A DNA stretch of 46,737 bases from an uncultured Acidaminococcus sp. (GCA_900538365.1 UPXT01000013.1:1-46737); one strand, 5' to 3'; counted from the stretch's first letter, positions 1 through 9,785 are shown. Program-made: numbers and translations. Notes: a model not told the origin generated them from the sequence alone.

Positions 1-55
1 GATGGCGGCCGGGTATACGTACGTCCTCAATTGTGTTAGAATGGATGTGATCCAT
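1..55 (-). CDS. N-terminus of an unrecognised protein (partial at window edge)
   Basis: An ATG at 53-55 on the minus strand is preceded by a good ribosome binding site, AAAGGAG, with eight bases between its GGAG core and the start. It opens a frame of 18 codons (MDHIHSNTIEDVRIPGRH) that runs off the left edge. The reading frame and the binding site are the only evidence. The short N-terminus faintly recalls small cupin-type proteins, but that is too little to assign a function. It follows uvrC by about 130 bases in the same direction and could be cotranscribed or separately promoted. Confidence 0.5.
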   Translation of the reverse strand, partial: MDHIHSNTIEDVRIPGRH

Positions 56-183
56 CGTGATTGCTCCTTTGTTGATGATTTCTCGCAAAACCATTTTAGC
101 ATGAGGCTTCACTATGGATTTATATTTTTTGATTAACTGTTCAAGTTCATTTTACAACTGACCAAAATTTTTTAAAGTAATTT

Positions 184-2010
184 TTATTTAATAAATGTTC
201 TTTTATCAGAAGCAGATGCATGCAGGAAAGCAAAGAGTTTTTCCGCAGCTGTCCGAGTCATGGTAGGAACTGCTTCAAGATCATCAACACTTGCTTCCCG
301 CATCTTTTCCAAAGAAGCAAACCGCTGCCAGAGAGCAGCCCGCCGTTTAGGGCCAATCCCCTCGATATGATCAAGGACAGAAACAAGATTGCGCTTAGCA
401 AGCCTTTTCCGATGATAGGTAATGGCAAAGCGATGGGCCTCATCACGGATATGCTGGATGAGATGCAGAGCCGCTGAGGATTTATCAAGAAGGATGCTTT
501 CATGGGCCCCTTCCGTAAAAATTTCCTCTTCCCTTTTGGCAAGACCGATAACGCGTACATCTCCAAGCCCCACACCGCGGATGACTTCAAGAGCCGAGCT
601 TAACTGTCCTTTGCCTCCATCTATGATGATGAGACTGGGAATATCCTCCGCGTCCTTATACCGGCGATAGACGACTTCCTGCATGGATTTGAAATCGTCC
701 GGCTTGCCTTCTGTAGAACGCAGTTTATACCGCCGATAATCCTTTTTCGAAGGGCTGCCATTGCGAAAGACCACCATGGATGCCACAGTTTCCGCCCCTT
801 GATTATGGGATATATCAAAGCAATCCATCCGTTCCAAGGGGCCTGTCATGCCGATGGCGTGAGCCAAGTCCTCAGCAGCCTCTTCTGCCGGCTTTAGAGC
901 AAGTCGTCCCTTCCGGAGACGTTCATCAAGGTTTTTCTTGGCATTTTCCTCCGCCATGAGGATGAGATCATGCTTAATGCCCCGCTGAGGGACAAGGATG
1001 GTGACATTTTTCTCATTTTTCTCCGTAAGCCACTGGGAAAGCAGGGCCCGGTCCTTATCAAAAAGGCCGCTTGACGTAATGATTTCCTTGGGGGGCCGAT
1101 GCTCTTCCTGATAATATTCCCTAATGAAAGCAGAGAGGATTTCTGCTGCGGGTTCCCCTTTTTCATCATCAAGAAAGAAACTGTCCCGGCCCAATATCTT
1201 ACCATTTCGCACAAAGAAGACTTCCAGGCAGACTCCTGTGTCATCCACCGCAAGACCTATGACATCACGGTCCCCGCTTTCTGTCGTTGCTTTCTGGGAT
1301 TCTTCCAGCTTATTGAGGCTAAGAAGGGAGTCCCTGTATTGGGCTGCCTTTTCATATTCCATCTTGTCCGACGCGTCCTGCATTTTTTTCGTCAGCTGGC
1401 GCCGCAGTTCCGTGACCTTCCCATCCATAAGAAGAAGCACCTCATCAACGAGCTTCCTATACTCACTAAGGGGGACCTTTCCCGTACAAGGAGCCAGACA
1501 GCGATGAAGATGGTACTGGAGGCAGGGCCGTTTGACATTCATGCTGCGGCAGTGACGCAGGGGAAACATGGAACGGATGAGACGCATGGTTTCCCTTAAG
1601 GCCCCTACATCGGCATAGGGGCCGTAGTACTTGGCTCCATCTTTTTGAACGCGGCGCGTAATGTACATACGGGGATAAGCTTCATCGACCGTAATCTTGA
1701 GATAGGGGTAGGTCTTGTCGTCCTTGAGCTCGATATTATAACGGGGCCGGTACTTCTTGATGAGGTTGCATTCCAAGATAAGGGCTTCCATTTCGCTGGC
1801 GCAGACAATGGTCTCAATGGAATCAACATGGGCATTGATGGCCCGCACTTTCGGGGAAACCTGACTTGCCTTGCGAAAATAACTCCGCACTCGATTCTTT
1901 AGGATGACAGCCTTGCCGACATAGATAACCCGGCCCGCTGCATCATGCATGATATAAACGCCGGGCGCATCGGGAAGGACCTTCAAGGTCTCAGCAATGC
2001 GTTCATTCAT
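184..2010 (-). CDS. uvrC: UvrABC system protein C (excinuclease subunit)
   Basis: Makes the two incisions flanking a DNA lesion after UvrB has been loaded. The 608-residue product has the normal family length and architecture. A GIY-YIG nuclease domain sits at the N-terminus (PGVYIMHDAAGRVIYVGKA, about residues 16-34). A UVR/UvrB-interaction helix pair follows near residue 210 (KMEYEKAAQYRD). The RNase H-like second nuclease domain contains CFDISHNQG near residue 400, and a helix-hairpin-helix region (IEGIGPKRRAAL) closes the protein. The start ATG overlaps the uvrA stop in an ATGA arrangement, so translation is probably coupled. It is the last gene of the uvrB-uvrA-uvrC operon; no clear intrinsic terminator was seen behind it. 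Confidence 0.97.
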   Translation of the reverse strand: MNERIAETLKVLPDAPGVYIMHDAAGRVIYVGKAVILKNRVRSYFRKASQVSPKVRAINAHVDSIETIVCASEMEALILECNLIKKYRPRYNIELKDDKTYPYLKITVDEAYPRMYITRRVQKDGAKYYGPYADVGALRETMRLIRSMFPLRHCRSMNVKRPCLQYHLHRCLAPCTGKVPLSEYRKLVDEVLLLMDGKVTELRRQLTKKMQDASDKMEYEKAAQYRDSLLSLNKLEESQKATTESGDRDVIGLAVDDTGVCLEVFFVRNGKILGRDSFFLDDEKGEPAAEILSAFIREYYQEEHRPPKEIITSSGLFDKDRALLSQWLTEKNEKNVTILVPQRGIKHDLILMAEENAKKNLDERLRKGRLALKPAEEAAEDLAHAIGMTGPLERMDCFDISHNQGAETVASMVVFRNGSPSKKDYRRYKLRSTEGKPDDFKSMQEVVYRRYKDAEDIPSLIIIDGGKGQLSSALEVIRGVGLGDVRVIGLAKREEEIFTEGAHESILLDKSSAALHLIQHIRDEAHRFAITYHRKRLAKRNLVSVLDHIEGIGPKRRAALWQRFASLEKMREASVDDLEAVPTMTRTAAEKLFAFLHASASDKRTFIK

Positions 2011-4826
2011 TTAAGGATCCTCTTTATATACTGTCCTGTGTAGGATTCCGGTACCGCAGCAAGCTCTTCGGGGGTTCCCACAGCAACGATGCTGCCGCCC
2101 CTGTCCCCGCCTTCCGGACCCAGGTCGATGAGATAATCGGCCGATTTGATGACATCGAGATTATGCTCGATAACGACAACCGTACTGCCCGAATCAACCA
2201 GGCGTTCCAAGACCTGGAGCAGCTTATGGACATCAGCCATATGAAGTCCCGTCGTTGGCTCATCCAAGATATAGAGCGTCCGTCCCGTATTGGTCTTGGA
2301 GAGTTCCGCCGCAAGTTTGATGCGCTGCGCCTCCCCGCCGGACAGGGTCGTCGCCGACTGTCCCAGGCGGATATAGCCCAGGCCCACATCTTCAAGGACT
2401 TGGAGTTTCTTCAAGATTCGCTGATGGTTGCTGAAATAATCACAGGCTTCCGTAACGGTCATGTTAAGGACATCAGAAATATTCTTGCCCTTATAATGGA
2501 CTTGAAGCGTATCCCGATTATATCGCGTGCCCCGACAGACTTCACAGGGGACATAGACATCGGGAAGGAAATTCATTTCAATTTTCAGCATGCCGTCACC
2601 ATGGCAGGCCTCGCAGCGGCCGCCCTTTACATTAAAGCTGAAGCGGCCTGGTTTATAGCCCCGAACCTTGGCTTCATTCGTCGTTGCAAAAAGGGCTCGG
2701 ATGAGATCAAAGGTTCCCGTATAGGTCGCCGGATTGGAACGAGGCGTCCGTCCAATAGGACTCTGATCGATATTGATGATCTTATCGATATACTGGACCC
2801 CCATGATCCTATCATGGGCAAGGGGGCGCTGCCGAGCCCCCTTGAGTTTTTGGGCAAGGCCGCGGTAAAGAATATCGTTCACCAGGGTACTCTTGCCGCT
2901 GCCGCTGACACCGGTCACAACGGTCAGGGTCCCCAAAGGAATGGAGACATCGATGTCTTTAAGGTTGTTGGCCCGTGCCCCTTTGACTATTATTTTCTTG
3001 CCATTTCCTTTACGGCGGACCTTGGGAACAGGAATCTTTTTCCGACCGCTGAGATAATCGCCTGTGACAGACCCTTTGACCTTCATGATTTCCTTTGCTG
3101 TTCCCTGAGCAACAACCTGTCCCCCGTTTTCGCCGGCGCCAGGTCCAATATCGATGATCTGGTCAGCTGCAAGCATCGTATCTTCATCATGTTCGACAAC
3201 AAGGAGGGTGTTTCCCAAATCACGAAGATGCTTGAGGGTGGAAAGAAGTTTGTCATTATCCCGTTGGTGAAGGCCGATACTCGGTTCATCAAGGATGTAG
3301 AGTACACCGACAAGCCCGGAACCAATCTGTGTTGCAAGGCGGATCCGCTGGGCCTCGCCGCCGGAAAGAGTAGCCGCTGCCCGGCTAAGGGTGAGGTAAT
3401 CGAGACCGACATTGTTAAGGAAAGAAAGGCGGGCCCGAATTTCCTTAAGGATTTCCTTTGCAATGAAAGCGTCACGGTCGCTGAGGGAAAGCTCTTCAAA
3501 AAACTTCAGGCATTCCCTGACGGGCATTTGGCACACTTCATTGATATTGCGTCCACCCACCGTAATTCCGAGGACTTCCGGACGCAGTCGGGCCCCGTGG
3601 CAGGTGTGGCATTCAATGGCCGTCATAAAGGATTCATAATCAAGACGCTGACTTTCGCTCATGGCATCCTTTAGCCGATGCTTCAAAATAGGAATGATTC
3701 CCTCAAAAGCGGTCGTATGGGGATGGACCTCTCCCATAAGGTTTTCATAAAGAAAGGTAAAGTGCTCATCAGGGATTCCTTCCAGCAGCTCTTTCTGCAC
3801 CTTTTTAGGAAGGTCGTTCCACGTATTTTTAAGGGAAAACCCCCGCGATTTCAAGACTTCGGCAAACTGGCAAAGAAAATAGGACTTCGGGTTGCTGCTC
3901 ATGGCGGCAATGGCTCCGTCTTCAAAGGGCACGTCCTTGTTCGGGATCACAAGATCCACGTCAAATTCCATATGCATGCCAAGCCCCATACAGTCCGGAC
4001 AGGCCCCATACGGAGCATTAAAGGAAAAAAGACGGGGCTCGATCTCCGGAAGGGAAATGTTGCAGTCCGGACAGGCAAACTTTTCGCTGTAGACTTCAGT
4101 CTTGCCGCCAATTATTTCGATTTCCACTGTTCCTTCGCCAAGTTTCAGAGCCGTTTCCAAGGATTCGGACAGGCGCCCGGCAAGGGTTGGCCGACTGATG
4201 AGACGGTCGACAACGACAGAAATATAATGTTTCTTTTTCTTATCAAGCGTGATGTCCTCATCAAGGGTACGGATTTTCCCATCCACCTTGACCCGTACAT
4301 AACCGTCACGGCGGACTTCATTGAAAACCTGCTTATGCTCTCCCTTACGGCCCCATACAAGGGGTGCCAGGACCATAAATTTCGTACCTTCCGGCAGTTC
4401 CAGGACTTTATCGGCAATCTGTTGGGGACTTTGGCGCTGAATGACCTTTCCGCAATGCGGACAATGGGGCACGCCAATGCGTGCAAACAAAAGACGCAAA
4501 TAATCATAGATTTCCGTTACCGTTCCCACCGTAGACCGCGGATTGCGGCTTGTAGTCTTCTGGTCAATGGAAATTGCGGGGCTGAGGCCGCCAATATAAT
4601 CTACATCAGGCTTATCCATCTGTCCCAAAAACTGGCGGGCATAGGCTGACAAGGATTCCACATAGCGCCGCTGGCCTTCGGCATAGATGGTATCAAAAGC
4701 AAGGGACGATTTGCCGCTGCCCGACAGTCCTGTAATGACAACGAGTTTATTGCGGGGAATCGTCAGGGATATATTCTTTAGGTTGTGCTGACGCGCCCCC
4801 TGGATGACAATTTCATTTTCGCTCAT
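2007..4826 (-). CDS. uvrA: UvrABC system protein A (damage-recognition ATPase)
   Basis: Dimeric ABC-type ATPase that detects DNA distortion and loads UvrB. The 939-residue product is full length. There are two ATP-binding modules, with Walker A loops GLSGSGKSS near residue 33 and GVSGSGKST near residue 640. Two ABC signatures are visible (TLSGGEAQRIRLA and TLSGGEAQRIKLA). Zinc-binding Cys pairs are present (CPHCG, CPDC...CPDC, and CEAC...CEVC in the second module). The gene starts inside the last codons of uvrB (14-nt overlap) and ends in a 4-nt overlap with uvrC, so the three subunits are encoded as one compact unit. Confidence 0.98.
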   Translation of the reverse strand: MSENEIVIQGARQHNLKNISLTIPRNKLVVITGLSGSGKSSLAFDTIYAEGQRRYVESLSAYARQFLGQMDKPDVDYIGGLSPAISIDQKTTSRNPRSTVGTVTEIYDYLRLLFARIGVPHCPHCGKVIQRQSPQQIADKVLELPEGTKFMVLAPLVWGRKGEHKQVFNEVRRDGYVRVKVDGKIRTLDEDITLDKKKKHYISVVVDRLISRPTLAGRLSESLETALKLGEGTVEIEIIGGKTEVYSEKFACPDCNISLPEIEPRLFSFNAPYGACPDCMGLGMHMEFDVDLVIPNKDVPFEDGAIAAMSSNPKSYFLCQFAEVLKSRGFSLKNTWNDLPKKVQKELLEGIPDEHFTFLYENLMGEVHPHTTAFEGIIPILKHRLKDAMSESQRLDYESFMTAIECHTCHGARLRPEVLGITVGGRNINEVCQMPVRECLKFFEELSLSDRDAFIAKEILKEIRARLSFLNNVGLDYLTLSRAAATLSGGEAQRIRLATQIGSGLVGVLYILDEPSIGLHQRDNDKLLSTLKHLRDLGNTLLVVEHDEDTMLAADQIIDIGPGAGENGGQVVAQGTAKEIMKVKGSVTGDYLSGRKKIPVPKVRRKGNGKKIIVKGARANNLKDIDVSIPLGTLTVVTGVSGSGKSTLVNDILYRGLAQKLKGARQRPLAHDRIMGVQYIDKIINIDQSPIGRTPRSNPATYTGTFDLIRALFATTNEAKVRGYKPGRFSFNVKGGRCEACHGDGMLKIEMNFLPDVYVPCEVCRGTRYNRDTLQVHYKGKNISDVLNMTVTEACDYFSNHQRILKKLQVLEDVGLGYIRLGQSATTLSGGEAQRIKLAAELSKTNTGRTLYILDEPTTGLHMADVHKLLQVLERLVDSGSTVVVIEHNLDVIKSADYLIDLGPEGGDRGGSIVAVGTPEELAAVPESYTGQYIKRILK

Positions 4827-6813
4827 GGCGTTTACTGATTTCTCCTTTGATCAAAATCATTTGGTCACGATATTCAGCCGCCAGTTCAAAATCAAGCTGC
4901 TTGGCGGCTGCTTTCATATTCTTTTCGATAAGTTTCACTTGTTTCTGCAAGGCCTTTTCAGAAAGCTTCTTCAGGGAATCCACGCCGCCTGCTTTCACAG
5001 TGCCGCCGTCTTCTTCCACTTTGGTGAGCTTGATGAGCTCCACGACCTTCTTTTCAATGGTCTTCGGCACGATCCCGTGAGCTTTGTTATAGGCTTCCTG
5101 CTTGGCCCGCCGCCGTTCCGTCTCTTCAATGGCACGCTGCATGGATCCAGTCATGACATCGGCATACATGATGACCCGGCCGTGGGCATTGCGGGCGGCT
5201 CGGCCAATGGTCTGGATCATTGCAGTATCGCTGCGCAGGAACCCTTCCTTATCAGCATCCAAGATAGCCACAAGGGAAACTTCCGGCATATCAAGCCCTT
5301 CGCGCAAGAGGTTGATGCCGACTAGGACATCAAATTCCCCTGCCCGAAGATCACGGATGATCTCGGCGCGGTCAATGGTTGCAATATCACTATGGAGATA
5401 ACGGACACGGATTCCTGACGCGGCAAGGTACTCTGTCAGGTCTTCAGCCATTTTCTTTGTGAGGGTCGTGACAAGGATGCGTTCCCCGGCCTCCGCCACT
5501 TTATGGATTTCTCCCAGAAGGTCATCAATTTGACCCTTGATGGGACGAACCTCGATTTTCGGATCAAGAAGGCCTGTCGGACGGATAATTTGTTCTACAA
5601 CCTGCTCGGCATGATCCAGTTCATAGGCTGCCGGAGTTGCAGACACATAGATAATCTGTCCCCGTTCCTTTTGGAATTCATCAAAGGTCAAGGGCCGGTT
5701 ATCAAGGGCTGACGGCAGGCGGAATCCATAGTTTACAAGCTGTTCCTTACGGGAACGGTCGCCTGCGTACATGGCCCGCAGCTGAGGCAGGGTCACATGA
5801 CTTTCATCAATGACAGTAAGAAAATCATCTGGGAAATAATTGACCAGCGTAAAAGGCGGCTCCCCAGCCTTGCGTCCTGTCAAATGCCGGGAATAGTTTT
5901 CAATACCGCTGCAATAGCCCATTTCTTCCATCATTTCAAGGTCATAATTGGTCCGCTGTTCGAGGCGTTCGGCCTCAAGGAGTTTTCCTTCTTCATGCAG
6001 GACGGTAAGCCGCGCCTTCAGTTCTTTCCGGATATCTCCGCGGGCCCGTTCCAAATTCTCATCACTGGTCACATAATGACTCGCTGGGAAGATGGCCACA
6101 TGGGTCCTTTTATCGATTACGTCTCCTGTAAGGACATCGATTTCCATGATGCTGTCCACTTCATCACCAAAAAGCTCAATACGGATGCCCTTTTCGTTGT
6201 AGCTGGAAGGAATGACTTCAATGACATCACCGCGGGCCCGAAAAGAACCGCGCTGCAGGACCAGGTCATTTCGTTCATAACGAATCTTGACAAGTTTTTC
6301 CAAGATGGCATCGCGATCGACCTCTTGCCCAACACGGAGGGAAAGGACGCTGTCATAGTAATCCTTTGGTGCACCTAGGCCATAGATGCAGGAAACAGAA
6401 GAGACAACAATGACATCACGCCGCTCAAACAGCGCACTTGTTGCAGAATGGCGCAGCTTATCGATTTCATCGTTGATGGATGAATCTTTCTCAATATAGG
6501 TATCTGTTGCCGGAATATAGGCTTCGGGTTGGTAGTAATCGTAGTAGGATACAAAGTATTCCACTGCGTTATGTGGGAAAAAGGCCTTGAATTCGCTAGC
6601 AAGCTGGGCTGCCAAGGTCTTATTGTGAGCAATGACCAAGGTAGGCCGCTGTACCTTTTGGATCATCTGGGCAATGGTAAAAGTCTTGCCAGTACCCGTT
6701 GCCCCCAAAAGGACCTGCGTATCCATTCCTTCTTTCACCCCTTTGACGAGGGCCTCAATGGCCTCAGGCTGATCACCGGACGGTGCAAAGGGGGCTTCCA
6801 ATTGAAAGTCCAT
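4813..6813 (-). CDS. uvrB: UvrABC system protein B (damage-verification helicase)
   Basis: DEAD-like helicase that verifies damage handed over by UvrA and recruits UvrC. The chosen start gives 666 residues beginning MDFQLEAPFAPSGDQPEAI, the normal UvrB N-terminus. An AAAGGAG site lies seven bases upstream, whereas the in-frame ATG at 6921 lacks a properly spaced site. Visible motifs are Walker A GATGTGKT near residue 40, the damage-binding beta-hairpin YYDYYQPEAYIP near residue 92, helicase motif QTIGRAARN near residue 540, and a C-terminal UVR helix pair (KQLDFELAAEYRDQM). First gene of the uvrBAC operon. No LexA-like operator could be recognised upstream. Confidence 0.97.
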   Translation of the reverse strand: MDFQLEAPFAPSGDQPEAIEALVKGVKEGMDTQVLLGATGTGKTFTIAQMIQKVQRPTLVIAHNKTLAAQLASEFKAFFPHNAVEYFVSYYDYYQPEAYIPATDTYIEKDSSINDEIDKLRHSATSALFERRDVIVVSSVSCIYGLGAPKDYYDSVLSLRVGQEVDRDAILEKLVKIRYERNDLVLQRGSFRARGDVIEVIPSSYNEKGIRIELFGDEVDSIMEIDVLTGDVIDKRTHVAIFPASHYVTSDENLERARGDIRKELKARLTVLHEEGKLLEAERLEQRTNYDLEMMEEMGYCSGIENYSRHLTGRKAGEPPFTLVNYFPDDFLTVIDESHVTLPQLRAMYAGDRSRKEQLVNYGFRLPSALDNRPLTFDEFQKERGQIIYVSATPAAYELDHAEQVVEQIIRPTGLLDPKIEVRPIKGQIDDLLGEIHKVAEAGERILVTTLTKKMAEDLTEYLAASGIRVRYLHSDIATIDRAEIIRDLRAGEFDVLVGINLLREGLDMPEVSLVAILDADKEGFLRSDTAMIQTIGRAARNAHGRVIMYADVMTGSMQRAIEETERRRAKQEAYNKAHGIVPKTIEKKVVELIKLTKVEEDGGTVKAGGVDSLKKLSEKALQKQVKLIEKNMKAAAKQLDFELAAEYRDQMILIKGEISKRHERK

Positions 6814-6950
6814 GAAAGGGCTCCTTTCCATAAAAATGAAGCAAGAGGTACTGTCCCCCAACTTCCTTATATTCTTAGAAGATTGATTCACGTTAAAGAA
6901 GGCATACAAAACCAAGGGCATCTCCCTTCTTAGGCAATGTCCTTTTGCTC

Positions 6951-6959
6951 ATTATACCA
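6951..6959 (-). promoter_or_regulatory. Extended -10 promoter for the uvrBAC operon
   Basis: On the minus strand the sequence reads TGGTATAAT, an extended -10 (TGn plus consensus TATAAT). No convincing -35 lies 17 bases upstream. It would give a leader of about 130 bases before the uvrB start at 6813. Confidence 0.5.
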
Positions 6960-7058
6960 CATCAGAGTACTAGGGGATACGGTTCTTCCTCTTTTTCCCC
7001 TGACTGCGGCGGCTTTCCACAGTGATGAAAGCGTAGGCCGGCTAAAATCACAAAAGGT

Positions 7059-7087
7059 GTGAAAAAATGAGACAAATACGATATAAT
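7059..7087 (+). promoter_or_regulatory. Promoter for the DUF4127/yajQ pair
   Basis: GTGAAA at 7059-7064 and a perfect TATAAT at 7082-7087 are separated by 17 bases. The site lies about 60 bases upstream of the DUF4127 start codon. Confidence 0.5.
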
Positions 7088-7147
7088 AGTTTCATTACGA
7101 TGATGAAACATAGCCGGTTCCATTCCCAGAAAGGATGATGGAAGCTC

Positions 7148-8701
7148 TTGCAGATCAAGAAATATCTCTTAGGAAGCGCGGCAGCGCTCTTACTATTTTC
7201 AGGCCTTGCGGCTGCCTCTCCCAAGATCATCTACATTCCCTTGGACAACCGTCCTGTAAACCTTGAATATACGGTCGATACGGCCAAAGCAGCCGGTTAT
7301 CCCCTGACTGTCCCACCGGAGAAATATCTTTCCAACCATAAGAGCGTCGGCGACAACGAGGGCCTTTGGGAATGGTTGGAAACCGAAGCCCCTCACGCCG
7401 AGGCCGCTGTCATTGCAACGGACAGTCTCAACTACGGGGGCCTTGTCGCCTCAAGGAAGCATCATCACCTGGAAAAATACCTCCGGGGAAAAATTGTGCG
7501 CCTCGACACGCTCCACAAAAATAATCCTGGCCTTAAGATCTACGCGTTCAGTACAATCATGCGGACGCCCCGTCAAAGTGTGGCCTCTGTTGAACCCGCC
7601 TATTATGAGACATATGGGCCCAAGATCTTCCGTCTTTCCCAACTGGCGGACAAGGAGGACATGGAAGGCCTTACGGAAACAGAAGAGCGGGAAAAAAACC
7701 AGCTGACCCTTTCCATTCCGGCAAATGATCTAAAGGATTGGCGTACGAGGCGTCTGGTGAATCTCCAGACCAATAAACGCCTTATCCGCATGGCCCAGCG
7801 GGATGGCTTTCATTTTCTTGCCATCGGCAAGGATGATGACGCCCCCCTTTCCCAGACCCACATGGAAGCACGCATCCTGGAAAATTTGGGAAACGGCATG
7901 AATAAGAAACAGTTCCAAATTGTCCCTGGAGTCGACCAGCTGGGACTCACCTTGGTCACGCGGGCCATCAACGAAATCCGCGGCGATAAGCCCGCAGTCT
8001 ATCCACTTTTTGCTCCTGGGACAGGAGGCAGCACCGTTCCCTTGTATACAGATGAAAGTGCCGAAAATTCGGTACATAACCAGATTATCGCCATTGGCGG
8101 CAAGATTGCTTCAAGCACTAAAAAAGCAGACCTCATCCTTGCAGTCAACACACCGGATGATGGTATTTGCCGCGATTCCACAGCCAATGAGAATGCCCCC
8201 TACAGCAACCGCGCCAACAAGGAATTTGCTGCCCAGATTGCGGACCTTGAACGCATGAAGCCCATTGCCTTGGCCGACATTGCCTATGCCAATGGCGCCG
8301 ATAACGGATTTATGGAAGCGCTCTCCCATAAAAAAGCCCTGCTTGACCTTACGGCCTATTCTGGATGGAATACATCGGACAACAGCATCGGCTTTGCCCT
8401 TTCCCAAGGAATCTTGGCCAAACGAATGTCTGAACCAGACCGGCTCCGCCTGCTCAAGATCCGGCTCCTTGATGACTGGATCTATCAAGCCAATGTGCGT
8501 TACCGTGTGTCCCTTGAAATGGACCGTCACAATGTAAAACTCAAGTATGATCTTGGAAAATATTATAACAAGATCCTTAGCCGGACAAATCGGCTCTTCA
8601 AGACCTACATCAGTGATGAACCGGACGTAAAAGGAACCGATTATACCATCGAGTTTCCTTGGAACCGCATGTTTGAAGTTTCCGTCCGCGTCAATCCATA
8701 A
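7148..8701 (+). CDS. DUF4127 family exported protein
   Basis: The 517-residue product begins with a cleavable-looking signal peptide (KKYLLGSAAALLLFSGLAAAS) followed at once by the family hallmark IIYIPLDNRPVN. Similar proteins are common in Negativicutes and some other Firmicutes; no reaction is established for the family, so none is claimed. Further recognisable stretches are DSLNYGGLVASR near residue 95 and DDDAPLSQTH near residue 233. The start appears to be TTG at 7148: an AAGGA lies 12 bases upstream, and no in-frame ATG precedes the signal peptide. It is followed after 32 bases by the YajQ gene and probably shares its transcript. Location is inferred to be periplasmic or surface. Confidence 0.85.
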   Translation: MQIKKYLLGSAAALLLFSGLAAASPKIIYIPLDNRPVNLEYTVDTAKAAGYPLTVPPEKYLSNHKSVGDNEGLWEWLETEAPHAEAAVIATDSLNYGGLVASRKHHHLEKYLRGKIVRLDTLHKNNPGLKIYAFSTIMRTPRQSVASVEPAYYETYGPKIFRLSQLADKEDMEGLTETEEREKNQLTLSIPANDLKDWRTRRLVNLQTNKRLIRMAQRDGFHFLAIGKDDDAPLSQTHMEARILENLGNGMNKKQFQIVPGVDQLGLTLVTRAINEIRGDKPAVYPLFAPGTGGSTVPLYTDESAENSVHNQIIAIGGKIASSTKKADLILAVNTPDDGICRDSTANENAPYSNRANKEFAAQIADLERMKPIALADIAYANGADNGFMEALSHKKALLDLTAYSGWNTSDNSIGFALSQGILAKRMSEPDRLRLLKIRLLDDWIYQANVRYRVSLEMDRHNVKLKYDLGKYYNKILSRTNRLFKTYISDEPDVKGTDYTIEFPWNRMFEVSVRVNP

Positions 8702-8733
8702 CTACAGGAAAATGCCAAAGGAGGAACTTATAC

Positions 8734-9225
8734 ATGGCAAAAAACAGCTCTTTCGACATCGTCTCCCAATTGGATATGCAGGAACTTGACAATGCCCTGA
8801 ACCAAACGAGAAAAGAAATTTCCCAACGCTACGATTTCAGGGGATCAGCCGCTGCCATTGAACTTGTTGATGAAAGCCTCAAGATGACCGCAGAAGACGA
8901 ATACAAGCTAGGCGCCATCCTTGACATCCTGCGCCAGCGCATGGCTAAGCGGGGGCTCAGCCTGCGTGCCTTGGAACCCGGTAAGGTTGAACCGGCTGCG
9001 AAAGGAACGGTCCGCCAAACAGTCACCTTAAAGCAGGGCATTGATAAGGAAACCGCTAAAAAGATCATTGCTGCCATCAAGGCATCGAAGATCAAAGTCA
9101 CGACCCAGCAAATGGATAATCAAATCCGGGTCTCCGGGCCCAAAAAAGATGATCTGCAGGCCGTCATCCAACTCATCCGCAGTGATGATTTCGGCATCGA
9201 CGTCCAGTTCATCAATATGCGGTAA
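8734..9225 (+). CDS. yajQ: YajQ family nucleotide-binding protein
   Basis: The 163-residue product matches the YajQ/UPF0234 family along its whole length: N-terminal SSFDIVSQLDMQELDNALNQ, the RYDFRGS segment near residue 32, and the C-terminal DFGIDVQFINMR. It forms two ferredoxin-like folds. Some family members bind cyclic di-GMP or act with transcription factors and phage proteins; the role in this organism is not known. An AAAGGAGG site sits eight to nine bases before the ATG. A strong terminator follows the stop, closing the DUF4127-yajQ unit. Confidence 0.95.
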   Translation: MAKNSSFDIVSQLDMQELDNALNQTRKEISQRYDFRGSAAAIELVDESLKMTAEDEYKLGAILDILRQRMAKRGLSLRALEPGKVEPAAKGTVRQTVTLKQGIDKETAKKIIAAIKASKIKVTTQQMDNQIRVSGPKKDDLQAVIQLIRSDDFGIDVQFINMR

Positions 9226-9238
9226 TACAATTCAATGA

Positions 9239-9282
9239 GGCTGTGAGGAAATGATCATCTCGTTTCTTCACAGCCCTTTTTT
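9239..9282 (+). terminator. Intrinsic terminator after yajQ
   Basis: GGCTGTGAGGAAA pairs with TTTCTTCACAGCC (one G-T wobble) across an 11-base loop and is followed by TTTTTT. Confidence 0.85.
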
Positions 9283-9309
9283 CAATCAACGAGGAAAGGA
9301 TTTTCAGCA

Positions 9310-9785
9310 TGATTGCTTCTATCGCTCTGCGGCGCAGCATCCGAAACTATAAGCATAGCCCCGTTCCCCAGGACTTTGTAGAACAAATCCTCTAAACCGG
9401 TCTGCTGGCCCCGGCTTCCAAGAATCGTCAGCCCAGCATTTCATCGTTACAATAGGAATCATGAAAGAGGCCCCCGTCCTGATCTTTGTCATGAATGATC
9501 TAGGCTGCCGTCTGGATCACACCCTCAGCTGGGACGAACGGGTATCGGGAATTTGCTACGCCCCGTCCATTGACGCTGCCGTCGAAAATGGGTGTCTTAC
9601 GGCTGACAGTCTGGAGCTTGGCAGTCTCTGGATCTGCAATACTTATTTTGCCTGCCCTGAAATTATGCCACACACTAAAAAGCCGCTGCGAACCAATCTG
9701 TGCCCTTGCCCTGGGATATGCCGCGGAAGCTCCCCCTTAACCGACTGCGCAAAGCTTTTGCGGATGCGGTGAAATTTTGCGATTC
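9310..9785 (+). pseudogene. Decayed nitroreductase
   Basis: Frame by frame this stretch encodes a nitroreductase-family flavoprotein that can no longer be made. It begins MIASIALRRSIRNYKHSPVP and hits an in-frame TAA at about 9394. It resumes with TGLLAPASKNRQP, then loses a base where the conserved Trp of PWHFIV would be. It continues in another frame through APSIDAAVENGCLTADSLEL and GSLWICNTYFACPEI, then shifts again before LALGYAAEAP near 9710. A degraded C-terminal piece ADAVKFCD is readable to about 9785. At least one nonsense and two frameshift changes are needed. The nitroreductase assignment rests on the RRSIRNY, APASKNRQP and GSLWIC motifs. The intact gene would have reduced nitro or quinone compounds with FMN. 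Confidence 0.8.

Noticed and set aside
2163..3674. 503-codon open frame on the plus strand opposite uvrA
   Set aside because: It lies entirely antisense to a certain gene, lacks a ribosome binding site and shows no protein-like similarity; it follows from codon bias of uvrA.
6814..6921. N-terminal extension of UvrB from the ATG at 6921
   Set aside because: The SD-like GGGAG directly abuts that ATG, the extra 36 residues are not UvrB-like, and an excellent site precedes the ATG at 6813.
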